Origin: DASQWC01 sp035640475
GTDB taxonomy: Bacteria; Actinomycetota; JAICYB01
Assembly: GCA_035640475.1 (NCBI GenBank)
Contig: DASQWC010000001.1
Span: forward strand, 1 to 47,292
Reading direction: 5' to 3'
DNA length: 47,292 bases
Part shown: positions 24,188 to 31,001 of the stretch, piece after piece
Position numbering within the stretch: position 1 is the stretch's first letter
Layout: every line of letters begins with the position of its first letter
Translations under genes and position numbers: made by a program
The notes under the pieces: model-generated
Seen by the model: only the letters and a program-made list of their open reading frames with translations
The model's database searches: none
Told to the model about the DNA's origin: nothing

Positions 24188-24208
24188 AGATACCTTCTTC
24201 CGGTATGT
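24188..24208. promoter_or_regulatory. TetR operator 2
   Basis: Inverted repeat AGATACC-N7-GGTATGT, 22 bp from operator 1 (two helical turns) and 28 bp before the start of the divergent gene. It likely controls both promoters. Confidence 0.72.
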
Positions 24209-24235
24209 TAGTCCAGCGAGAGGAGGGAATCGAGC

Positions 24236-24655
24236 ATGTTCCGGCAAGGCAATCCCCGCCTCAGAGAGCTCGCGCAGCTGGCTCCCTTCGCGGCGTGCAG
24301 CCGCCGCGAGCTCGCGGAGATCAACCGGTTGTCCGACGACGTCGAATGCCCGGAGGGTACGCGGCTCATGCGAGAAGGCGCAGCGGGCCGGGAGTGCTTC
24401 GTGATCGCCGACGGTGAGGCCGTCGTGACGATCGGTGACGAGGAGATCGCGCGGCTGGGGCCGGGCGACATCGTCGGTGAGATGGCCATCCTCGACCGAG
24501 AGCCGCGCTCGGCGACCGTCGTCGCAACCACTCCCCTGCGGGCGGTCGTCATGACCAATCTGCAGTTCTCAGCGGTGGCCGATTTGTGCCCCTCGGTCGC
24601 GCGACAGGTAATGGGAACGCTCGCGCAGCGGTTGCGCGAGGTCCAGGCGGCATAA
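24236..24655 (+). CDS. Stand-alone cyclic nucleotide-binding domain protein
   Basis: 139 residues made of one cNMP-binding domain with no HTH or channel. The beta barrel runs from FAACSRREL to the phosphate-binding cassette GPGDIVGEMAILDREPRSATVVA, which keeps the Gly-Glu pair and the Arg that hold the cyclic phosphate. LAQRLREVQAA is the C-helix. It could act as a cAMP-sensing partner or decoy. ATG 24236 follows AGAGGAGGG. It is divergent from the TetR gene and under its operators, and the DinB-like and thioesterase genes follow closely. Confidence 0.9.
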   Translation: MFRQGNPRLRELAQLAPFAACSRRELAEINRLSDDVECPEGTRLMREGAAGRECFVIADGEAVVTIGDEEIARLGPGDIVGEMAILDREPRSATVVATTPLRAVVMTNLQFSAVADLCPSVARQVMGTLAQRLREVQAA

Positions 24656-24671
24656 CGAGAAGGGAGAGCGC

Positions 24672-25391
24672 GTGGTCACACAGCAGCGCATCGCCGACGA
24701 GCTGAAGCACGAGCGCGAGCAGTTGACGGCCTATCTGCGCGCACTTCCGGACGGCGCGTGGGACAAGGACTCGTTGTGCGAAGGGTGGACGATCCACGAC
24801 GTCATGGCGCACGCCATCGGCATCGCATCCGACGTCGCCAACCGCCGCCTCGACGGTGTCGGCTCCCCCGAGCAGAACCAGCGTCAGGTCGACGAGCGCA
24901 AGGACCGCTCACCGAAAGAGCTGCTCGACGAATGGGACGACCAAGGCACGCTGCTGGAGCAAGGGATCCTCGAGCTCGACGACCAATTCTGGAACGCGCC
25001 GTACTCCCCCGGCTTCAACGTCGGACAGGCGCTGCAACGAATGGTCGAAGACATCTGGGTGCACGCGCACGACGTCCGTCTTCCATTGGGCGACGACCCG
25101 TTCGGTGGGCCCGGTCTCCAATCGACGCTCGAGGTAGCTGCGCGCGAGTGGGAGAACCGTCTCCCCACACACGCGCCGACGGTCGGATCACTCGACGTCC
25201 AGACCGGCGATTTCACCGCGTCGGCTCCGGGCGCGGGCGACACGGCGGTCAAGGTGACCGGCGACGCCGTTACGCTCGCGCTCGTATCGACCGGACGCAT
25301 CCCGCTCGACACGGCGATTGCCGACGGCAAGCTCTCGGTGGAACCGAAGCCCGACGGCCTCGCCGCAGCGCTCAACATCTACGCCCCGTGA
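24672..25391 (+). CDS. DinB/maleylpyruvate-isomerase-like protein
   Basis: 239 residues of the TIGR03083 type: EREQLTAYLRALPDGAWDKDSLCEGWTIHDVMAHAIGIASD has the Trp-His pattern of mycothiol-dependent metalloproteins, and ALQRMVEDIWVHAHDVRLPLG holds two His residues for the metal site. The C-terminal part (LDVQTGDFTASAPGAGDTAVKVTGDAVTLALVSTGR) is the short beta domain of these proteins. A paralogue lies at 22382-23170. The GTG start follows AAGGGAGAG. The stop overlaps the thioesterase GTG. The reaction is unknown. Confidence 0.84.
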   Translation: MVTQQRIADELKHEREQLTAYLRALPDGAWDKDSLCEGWTIHDVMAHAIGIASDVANRRLDGVGSPEQNQRQVDERKDRSPKELLDEWDDQGTLLEQGILELDDQFWNAPYSPGFNVGQALQRMVEDIWVHAHDVRLPLGDDPFGGPGLQSTLEVAAREWENRLPTHAPTVGSLDVQTGDFTASAPGAGDTAVKVTGDAVTLALVSTGRIPLDTAIADGKLSVEPKPDGLAAALNIYAP

Positions 25392-25786
25392 GCATCGCCG
25401 ACGATATCGGCAAGCTGGTTCCGCTGGCCGGCGTGCTCGGCATCGAGATCGACTCCGCGTCGGCCGACGAGGTGCGCGGTCGGATGCCGTGGGCATCCGA
25501 CCTGTGCACCTCGGCGTCCGTGCTCCACGGCGGGGCGATCATGGCCTTCGCCGACACCCTCGGGGCGGTTCTCGCTTCGCTCAACCTCCCCGAGGGCGCG
25601 CTCACGACCACGATCGAGTCGAAGACGAACTTCTTCCGCGCCGTCACGGAGGGCGTCGTGACCGGTGTCACTCGTCCCTTGCACGTCGGACGGCGCACGA
25701 TCGTCGTCCAGACCGACGTCACGCGCGACGACGGCAAACGCGTCGCGCAGACGACGCAGACGCAAGCCGTTATCACCAACGACTGA
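25388..25786 (+). CDS. PaaI-type hotdog-fold thioesterase
   Basis: 132 residues with the hotdog motif LHGGAIMAFADTLGAVLA (HGG-x5-D region), typical of PaaI and acyl-CoA thioesterases, and TTIESKTNFFRAVTEGVVTGVTRPLHVGRRTIVVQTDV for the CoA-binding strands. It cleaves an acyl- or aryl-CoA. The GTG start overlaps the previous stop as GTGA. It is likely cotranscribed with the DinB-like gene. Confidence 0.92.
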   Translation: MSIADDIGKLVPLAGVLGIEIDSASADEVRGRMPWASDLCTSASVLHGGAIMAFADTLGAVLASLNLPEGALTTTIESKTNFFRAVTEGVVTGVTRPLHVGRRTIVVQTDVTRDDGKRVAQTTQTQAVITND

Positions 25787-25798
25787 AGGAGCCAGACC

Positions 25799-26212
25799 AT
25801 GACGTTTCCAGTCGTCCTCCTGCACATCGTTGCCGTCCTGTTCGCAGGCTTCGGTGTCGGATTTGCCGCCGTCCCCGAGCAGCTGTCGGAGCTCCTCTTC
25901 GATGCCGCGCCGGGGAGCTCGAGCGCGACGATCGATATGCGAGCTACCTACGGCGGTGTCGCGGTTGGTCTGGCCGCGTTCGTCTGGCTCTGCTCCGAGC
26001 GGAGGGACTGGGTGCGTCCGGGCCTGCTCGTCACGACGCTGGTTCTGGCCGCGCTGGCGCTGACCCGCCTCATCGGCATCGTCGCCGATGGGTCCCCGAA
26101 CGGCTTCGTGATCGCGTTTCTGGTGCTGGAGATCGCCGGCGCTCTTCTAACGCACCGAACCTATTCGACGACCACGGTCAGCTTGTCCATGACGGGCGGA
26201 TCGAACGCGTAG
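25799..26212 (+). CDS. Four-helix membrane protein, DUF4345-like
   Basis: 137 residues with four predicted helices: VVLLHIVAVLFAGFGVGFAAV, TYGGVAVGLAAFVWLC, GLLVTTLVLAALALTRLIGIVA, and GFVIAFLVLEIAGALLTH. The Tyr-Gly-Gly-rich second helix and Arg in the third fit DUF4345-like proteins of unknown function. The final 16 codons overlap the end of the convergent lipoprotein gene by 52 nt; the real fold probably ends at LTHRTY. The start follows the AAGGAG site before ATG 25799. Confidence 0.75.
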   Translation: MTFPVVLLHIVAVLFAGFGVGFAAVPEQLSELLFDAAPGSSSATIDMRATYGGVAVGLAAFVWLCSERRDWVRPGLLVTTLVLAALALTRLIGIVADGSPNGFVIAFLVLEIAGALLTHRTYSTTTVSLSMTGGSNA

Positions 26213-26898
26213 TGCTGGCCGTCGCCGAGCACGACCCACAGCGTGTGCTCGCCCTTCTTCAGTCCGGAGACGATCGCGGAGGACTCTGTCGTGTGAATGA
26301 CCTTGTTGTCCTCGGCAGCCGGCAGGACCTCGCCCGCCGCCGGAGCCTCCTCTGGATCCACGAGAACGTGGAAGTGACCTGACTCCTTGGACCGCTCTCC
26401 ATCGGCCTTCACGATCTCGACACCTTCCGCTTTCAGCCCGACGGTGACGTCGTCGCCGTCCTTGGCGGTCGCCGGTGCGCTTCCATCGACGGACGGACCC
26501 TTCACGTCCACGGTCACTTCCTGTTCGAGGTCTTCACCGAACCGCTTGTGCGCGCCGTCGCCCACGACGATCGTCAGCGTGTGGTCGCCCGTGCTCAGTC
26601 CGTAGAGCTCGATGGGGTTCTCGGCGGAGTGAACGATGCCCGGCTCTTTCGGGATCGTTTCACCGACCTCGACCGGGTCGCGGTCGATGAACACGTGGAA
26701 ATGTCCGGTGTCCCCCGACGTGTCGCCGTCCGCCGGGACGATTTCGATGCCCTCGACGGTGGCGTCGAGCGAAACGACGTTGCCGCGAACGCTGCTCGGC
26801 GGACTGTCGATCGTGAAGGATTGCGTCTCGGCTTGTGCGCAAGCCGCAACGACGACTCCGAGCGCCACTGAAGCAACAACTCCACGAATGACTCGCAC
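26161..26898 (-). CDS. Lipoprotein with tandem DUF4399 domains
   Basis: 245 residues. A signal peptide ends in the lipobox VVAAC, giving an exported lipid-anchored protein. Two DUF4399 repeats follow: first with GDTGHFHVFIDRDPVEVGE and STGDHTLTIVVGDG, second with KESGHFHVLVDPEEAPAAGE and KKGEHTLWVVLGDG. The GHFH and DHTL/EHTL blocks are the conserved core and may bind a metal or ligand. GTG 26898 follows AGGGAGG; a -10-like TATAAC (26929-26934, minus strand) lies upstream, so it has its own promoter. It is probably a periplasmic or extracellular envelope protein. The function is unknown. Confidence 0.85.
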   Translation of the reverse strand: MRVIRGVVASVALGVVVAACAQAETQSFTIDSPPSSVRGNVVSLDATVEGIEIVPADGDTSGDTGHFHVFIDRDPVEVGETIPKEPGIVHSAENPIELYGLSTGDHTLTIVVGDGAHKRFGEDLEQEVTVDVKGPSVDGSAPATAKDGDDVTVGLKAEGVEIVKADGERSKESGHFHVLVDPEEAPAAGEVLPAAEDNKVIHTTESSAIVSGLKKGEHTLWVVLGDGQHYAFDPPVMDKLTVVVE

Positions 26899-26939
26899 GG
26901 CACGCCTCCCTCGTTCGGTCCCGACGCAGTTATACCCGG

Positions 26940-27353
26940 CTACCGGTCGATGATGTTGGGGAGATCGGAACCGGGTCCCGTGCCCGGCCCGGCGAGCTCG
27001 GCCAATTTCGCGAGGCCGGCGACCAAGCCGTCGGCGTATCGGCCCTCCGCGAACGACGGCGTCATCTCCTCGATCGCGGCCGCGCAATCTTCGTCCGGGA
27101 GCCGCTCGCGCGCTGCCGGTGCCGTGACGATCTCGACGCGGCGACGGTCGGGCGCAACGAGCAGAAGGACCGACGGGCGCTCCTGCAGACCCGCCGCCGC
27201 GAACACCGTCTCCGCGTGCGCACGGGGATCACCCTCGGCCCGGCCGAGATAGACGCAGAACTGGAGACCCGTCGTCCGTTCGGCGTCGCGAACGGCATTG
27301 TCCACGGCGCGCCGGTCTGCTCGACTGATCGGTCGCTTGAGCTCACCAGCCAC
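26940..27353 (-). CDS. DUF5130 domain protein (TPM-like)
   Basis: 137 residues without a signal. ISRADRRAVDNAVRDAERTTGLQFCVYLG, DPRAHAETVFAAAGLQERPSVLLLVAPDRRRVEIVTAP and CAAAIEEMTPSFAEGRYADGLVAGLAKLAEL are the DUF5130 pattern, a relative of the TPM fold. GTG 27353 lies inside the end of the TPM gene, and GGAGGT within that gene's Gly-codon tail serves as its ribosome-binding site. It is likely a cytoplasmic partner of the TPM/LemA system. The function is unknown. Confidence 0.85.
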   Translation of the reverse strand: MAGELKRPISRADRRAVDNAVRDAERTTGLQFCVYLGRAEGDPRAHAETVFAAAGLQERPSVLLLVAPDRRRVEIVTAPAARERLPDEDCAAAIEEMTPSFAEGRYADGLVAGLAKLAELAGPGTGPGSDLPNIIDR

Positions 27354-28107
27354 CGCTGGCACCTCCGCCGCCGGATCCCCCGCCGCCTCCACCCCCGAAT
27401 CCACCGCCGCCGAATCCGCCCCCGAAACCACCACTCGATCCGCCGGAGCCGCCCAATCCACCGCCCCAGAAGATCGGGCCGAGGTCCCACCGGCGCCGTC
27501 TGCGGCCCCTGCGTCCTAAGCCGCCGAGCAGGAAGAACAACGGAATGAGGGCGAAGACCAACGGAAACCACGACCCCTGTGGCTCCTCGGTGGGCTCCGC
27601 TTGCGGTGGAGCGCCGACCTCGGTGTCGCCGAGTGCGCGGCGAATGCCGTCTGTCGCGAGCTCGATCGCTCCACCGACGTCGCCGGCCCGCATCAGATCG
27701 CGCATCGAGTCGACGATGTCCCCGGACTCGAGGTCGGTAAGATCGCCCTCGAGGCCGTAACCGACCTCGATGCGGATGTCTCGTTCGCGCATCGCGATGA
27801 CGAGAAGTGCTCCGTTGTCTTTCCCTTTCTCGCCGACGCCCCAAGCGTCGAAGAGATCTTCCGAGTAGTCCTCGAGTGAAGCTCGTCCCAATGTCCGGAC
27901 GACCGCGACGGCGATCTGGTTGCCCGAACGGCGCTGGTAATCGAGGAGCTGTGAGTTGATCTGATCCTCTGCGTCGTCGGGAACGACATCGGCGGCGTCG
28001 ACGACGGGCGCGGTAAATCGCGGGAAACGCTCGCCCGCGCCAACGGCGGGCCCGGCGCTCACGACGAGCGCGAGCAGCAACCAGCTCGCGCCTCGGCGCA
28101 ACATCAC
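27343..28107 (-). CDS. TPM domain membrane protein (YgcG family)
   Basis: 254 residues: signal peptide (LLLALVVSAGPAVGA), extracytoplasmic TPM domain (VVDAADVVPDDAEDQINSQLLDYQRRSGNQIAVAVV through KDNGALLVIAMRERDIRIEVGYGLEGDLTDLES), one helix (WFPLVFALIPLFFLLGGLG), an Arg-rich stop-transfer segment and a long Gly-rich tail (GGFGGGFGGGGFGG) inside the cell. This is the standard YgcG layout. Family members help in photosystem II repair or envelope functions in other organisms. The start is GTG 28107 overlapping the LemA TGA (GTGA), or the ATG next to it. Confidence 0.9.
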   Translation of the reverse strand: MMLRRGASWLLLALVVSAGPAVGAGERFPRFTAPVVDAADVVPDDAEDQINSQLLDYQRRSGNQIAVAVVRTLGRASLEDYSEDLFDAWGVGEKGKDNGALLVIAMRERDIRIEVGYGLEGDLTDLESGDIVDSMRDLMRAGDVGGAIELATDGIRRALGDTEVGAPPQAEPTEEPQGSWFPLVFALIPLFFLLGGLGRRGRRRRRWDLGPIFWGGGLGGSGGSSGGFGGGFGGGGFGGGGGGGSGGGGASGGW

Positions 28108-28700
28108 GAAGGTGCGGGCGTAAGGTCGCTTTCGAGGTCCACGCGCGGGTTCTCGCGCGCGCCCGGCCCGGCTTCGAACAGGTCCTTGCGGTCGAAGCCG
28201 AACAGGTTGGCGATGATGCTGCGCGGGAATCGCCGGATCTGGACGTTGTATCTCGTCACGACTCCGTTGTAGTCACGCCGGGCTTGATTGATCCGGTTCT
28301 CCGTCCCTTCGAGCTGCACCTGGAGATCGCGGACGTTCTCGTTGCTGCGCAGCTGCGGGTAGTTCTCGAAGATCGCGAGCAGTCTGGCCAGCGCGCTCTC
28401 GACCTGTCCCGAGGCCGCAGCCTTCTCCTGAACCGTGTTCGCGCCGGCGTATTGCGTCCGCGCGCGCGCGATCTCACCGAACACGGTCTGCTCCTGCCTG
28501 AGGACGCCGCGCACCGCATTGACAAGGTTCGGGATGAGATCGTTGCGTCGCTGGAGCTGCGCGTCGAGGTCGGCGAAGCTGTTGTTCACTCCCTCTTCCT
28601 GGTTGACGAGCCCGTTGTATGTGCCCACCAGCGGCAAGACGATGATCAACAGCACGGCAACGACGATTCCTACCGGGACGAGCCAGCGCGGTCTGTTCAT
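28104..28700 (-). CDS. LemA family protein
   Basis: 198 residues. One N-terminal helix (VPVGIVVAVLLIIVLPLVGTY) is followed by the LemA helical domain: LVNQEEGVNNSFADLDAQLQRRNDLIPNLVNAVRG, ENYPQLRSNENVRDLQVQLEGTENRINQARRDYNGVVTRYN, ending in FGFDRKDLFEA. These are the conserved LemA segments. LemA and TPM proteins are commonly encoded together. ATG 28700 begins MNRPRW just before the helix, so the frame's upstream extension into the MFS gene is not used. Confidence 0.93.
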   Translation of the reverse strand: MNRPRWLVPVGIVVAVLLIIVLPLVGTYNGLVNQEEGVNNSFADLDAQLQRRNDLIPNLVNAVRGVLRQEQTVFGEIARARTQYAGANTVQEKAAASGQVESALARLLAIFENYPQLRSNENVRDLQVQLEGTENRINQARRDYNGVVTRYNVQIRRFPRSIIANLFGFDRKDLFEAGPGARENPRVDLESDLTPAPS

Positions 28701-28710
28701 GAACGCGATG

Positions 28711-30369
28711 CTAGCGCGTTGTCGTCGCCTTCCTCGCAGCGGGCTTCCCGGACGTCGGCTTGCGGCCGTTGGTGCGGCTGCGCGGGCGCGCCGGCGCCTG
28801 CTTCGGCTTCCTGGCCCGGACGGGCGCGCGTGTCTCGCCGTCGTGCTGGGGCGCTCCCGAGGGAATGAACCGGTTCGCAACGATCCCGGCGAAGACGACG
28901 AACGCAGCAGCGACCGCTCCCGCGAGCCGGAATCCGTTGATGAACGACTCGGCAAACGCGTGCTGCACGGCCGCGACTTGCTGCGGCGGCAATCCCTGGA
29001 GCGATGCGGGATCAAGGCGGAGGTGCCCTCCGGAAGCCACGATTGCCGCGTGCCTCGACACTTCGAGACCGATTCCACCGATGGCCGATGAGAGCGACTC
29101 GCGGAGCTGCGTCGTCAGCAGCGTGCCGAGCAGCGCAATACCCAGCAGCCCGCCGACCTCTCGGGACGTGTTCGTCATCGCCGAGCCGAGTCCCGCGCGT
29201 TCCGGGCCGACGGAGTTCATGACCGCAGCAGTCATCGGCGCCATGGTCATGCCCATCCCGATGCCCATCACCGAAAGGAACGGCGCCATGAGCGCATACG
29301 GCGTATCGATGCCCGAGCGGCTGACGATGAACAGCCCCGTGCCGGCGAGAATCGGCCCGATCGTCATCGGCCAGCGCGAGCCGTGGCGCTGCGCGAACCG
29401 GCCGGCCTGCGGCGCGATGAAGAACATCATGCCGGTCAGGGGCAGGATACGGACGCCCGTCCCGAGCGGCGAGTAGCCGCGGACGATCTGCATGTAGAGG
29501 CTGAAGAAGAAGAACGTCCCGAACATTCCGAGCGACAGCGAGAGCGCAACGGCATTCCCGGCCGAGAACGCCGGGATGCGGAAGAACTGCAGCGGCATCA
29601 TCGCCCGGGACGAACGGCTTTCCCAGACGAGCAGCGCGCCGATGAAGCCGAGACCTGCCACCAGCGCGCTGATGATCAGCGAGTCGCCCCACCCGCGCTG
29701 GTTTGCCTCGATGAGCGCGTAGGTGAGCGAGAAGAGTCCGGTGGTGCCGAGCAGCAGGCCGCCGAGGTCGAGATGCCTCGCCTCGCTGACCTTCGATTCC
29801 TTCACGATCCGCGACGCAATGAACAATGCGACCAGTCCGATGGGGACGTTCAGGAAGAAGATCGCCTCCCAACCGACGCGCTCGACCAGTAATCCGCCGG
29901 CCGTCGGACCGAGCGCCAGCGCGAGGCCCGAAACACCGGCCCAGATCCCGATGGCCTTCGCCCGTTCCGTCGCCGGGAACGTCACCGTGAGGATCGACAG
30001 GGTGCCCGGCATGAGGACGGCCGCTCCGATGCCCTGCAACGCTCGCGCGGCGATGAGCTGTCCGGTCGATTGCGAAAGACCACTGAGAAGTGATGCGAGC
30101 GTGAAGATCGCCAGCCCGGACATGAACATCCGCTTGCGGCCCCATCGGTCGCCGACGATGCCGCCCGTCAGCAGCAGCGTGGCGAACGCGAGGACGTAGC
30201 CGTCGACGGTCCACTGCAGACCGCTGACCCCAGCTCCCAGCTCGCGGCTAATCGTGGGCAGCGCGACGTTTACCACGGTGTTGTCGAGCATCGCCATGAA
30301 CAGGGCGAAGCACATCGTGAGAAGGGTCAGGACTTTGCGGCGCGAGTCGCCGGTGAACAGTGGCGTCAC
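28711..30369 (-). CDS. MFS drug exporter, DHA2/EmrB-QacA type
   Basis: 552 residues with 14 predicted membrane helices. MAMLDNTVVNVALPTISRELGAGVSGLQWTVDGYVLA is the EmrB/QacA signature (LDxTxVNVALP), GGIVGDRWGRKRMFMSG is motif A, and ARALQGIGAAVLMPGTLSIL is motif C-like. It exports hydrophobic compounds by proton antiport. The last 35 residues are rich in Lys, Arg, Pro and Ala and match the tail of the MMPL protein in this operon. GTG 30369 overlaps the TetR stop by 1 nt. Confidence 0.93.
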   Translation of the reverse strand: MTPLFTGDSRRKVLTLLTMCFALFMAMLDNTVVNVALPTISRELGAGVSGLQWTVDGYVLAFATLLLTGGIVGDRWGRKRMFMSGLAIFTLASLLSGLSQSTGQLIAARALQGIGAAVLMPGTLSILTVTFPATERAKAIGIWAGVSGLALALGPTAGGLLVERVGWEAIFFLNVPIGLVALFIASRIVKESKVSEARHLDLGGLLLGTTGLFSLTYALIEANQRGWGDSLIISALVAGLGFIGALLVWESRSSRAMMPLQFFRIPAFSAGNAVALSLSLGMFGTFFFFSLYMQIVRGYSPLGTGVRILPLTGMMFFIAPQAGRFAQRHGSRWPMTIGPILAGTGLFIVSRSGIDTPYALMAPFLSVMGIGMGMTMAPMTAAVMNSVGPERAGLGSAMTNTSREVGGLLGIALLGTLLTTQLRESLSSAIGGIGLEVSRHAAIVASGGHLRLDPASLQGLPPQQVAAVQHAFAESFINGFRLAGAVAAAFVVFAGIVANRFIPSGAPQHDGETRAPVRARKPKQAPARPRSRTNGRKPTSGKPAARKATTTR

Positions 30370-31001
30370 TAGGTGCTCTCCTTCATCTTCATCAGTCCCT
30401 GGCAGTGCGTCTCGATGCAGTGATCGATCAGCCTCTCAGCGTCCGGCCACGGGAACCACGGCTTGGCGATCATCAGCGAGGTGATGCCGTGCACGGAGGA
30501 CCAGAGGCCGCACGCCAGGAAGAACGCGTCCTCCCGCGGGAACATTCCCGCGTCGACGCATCGCTGAGCGGCCTCGACGACGAGATCGAAGCCCGACGCC
30601 CGCCTGAGCCTGGCGTACATGAGCGCCGAGAGGGAGTCCTGCGTCCTGCTCATGAACATGATCCGGTACTGCTCGGGATGCTCGAGGCCGAAACGAACGT
30701 AGGCGCGTCCGCATGCACGAACGGCTTCGACCGGATCGGCGATACCCTCGCGCGCCGCGCGGGCGACGCTCTCGAGCGAGGCGAAGATCCGCTCGCACAC
30801 GGCGAAGACCAGCGCGTCCTTGTCCTCGAAGTGCATGTAGATCGACGGCGGTGTGCAGCCGACAGCCTCCGCGATATCACGGATGCTCACGGCCTCCACG
30901 GATCCGTCGCGAATCAGCAAACGCTCGGTTGCCTCGAGGATCTCCTCTCGGAGCTTCTCCCCTTCGCCGCGCCGGGCGCGCGTACGCCGGACGACCTTCA
31001 C
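30369..31001 (-). CDS. TetR family regulator of the export operon
   Basis: 210 residues. HTH VSIRDIAEAVGCTPPSIYMHFEDKDALVFAVCERIF is typical. The C-terminal domain (EQYRIMFMSRTQ, FLACGLWSSVHGITSLMI) resembles TetR_C_33-like (WHG) regulators. It sits between the two exporters: GTG 31001 overlaps the MMPL stop and its TAG overlaps the MFS GTG. It probably represses the operon, with the palindrome at 33340-33352 as a candidate operator. Confidence 0.92.
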   Translation of the reverse strand: MKVVRRTRARRGEGEKLREEILEATERLLIRDGSVEAVSIRDIAEAVGCTPPSIYMHFEDKDALVFAVCERIFASLESVARAAREGIADPVEAVRACGRAYVRFGLEHPEQYRIMFMSRTQDSLSALMYARLRRASGFDLVVEAAQRCVDAGMFPREDAFFLACGLWSSVHGITSLMIAKPWFPWPDAERLIDHCIETHCQGLMKMKEST

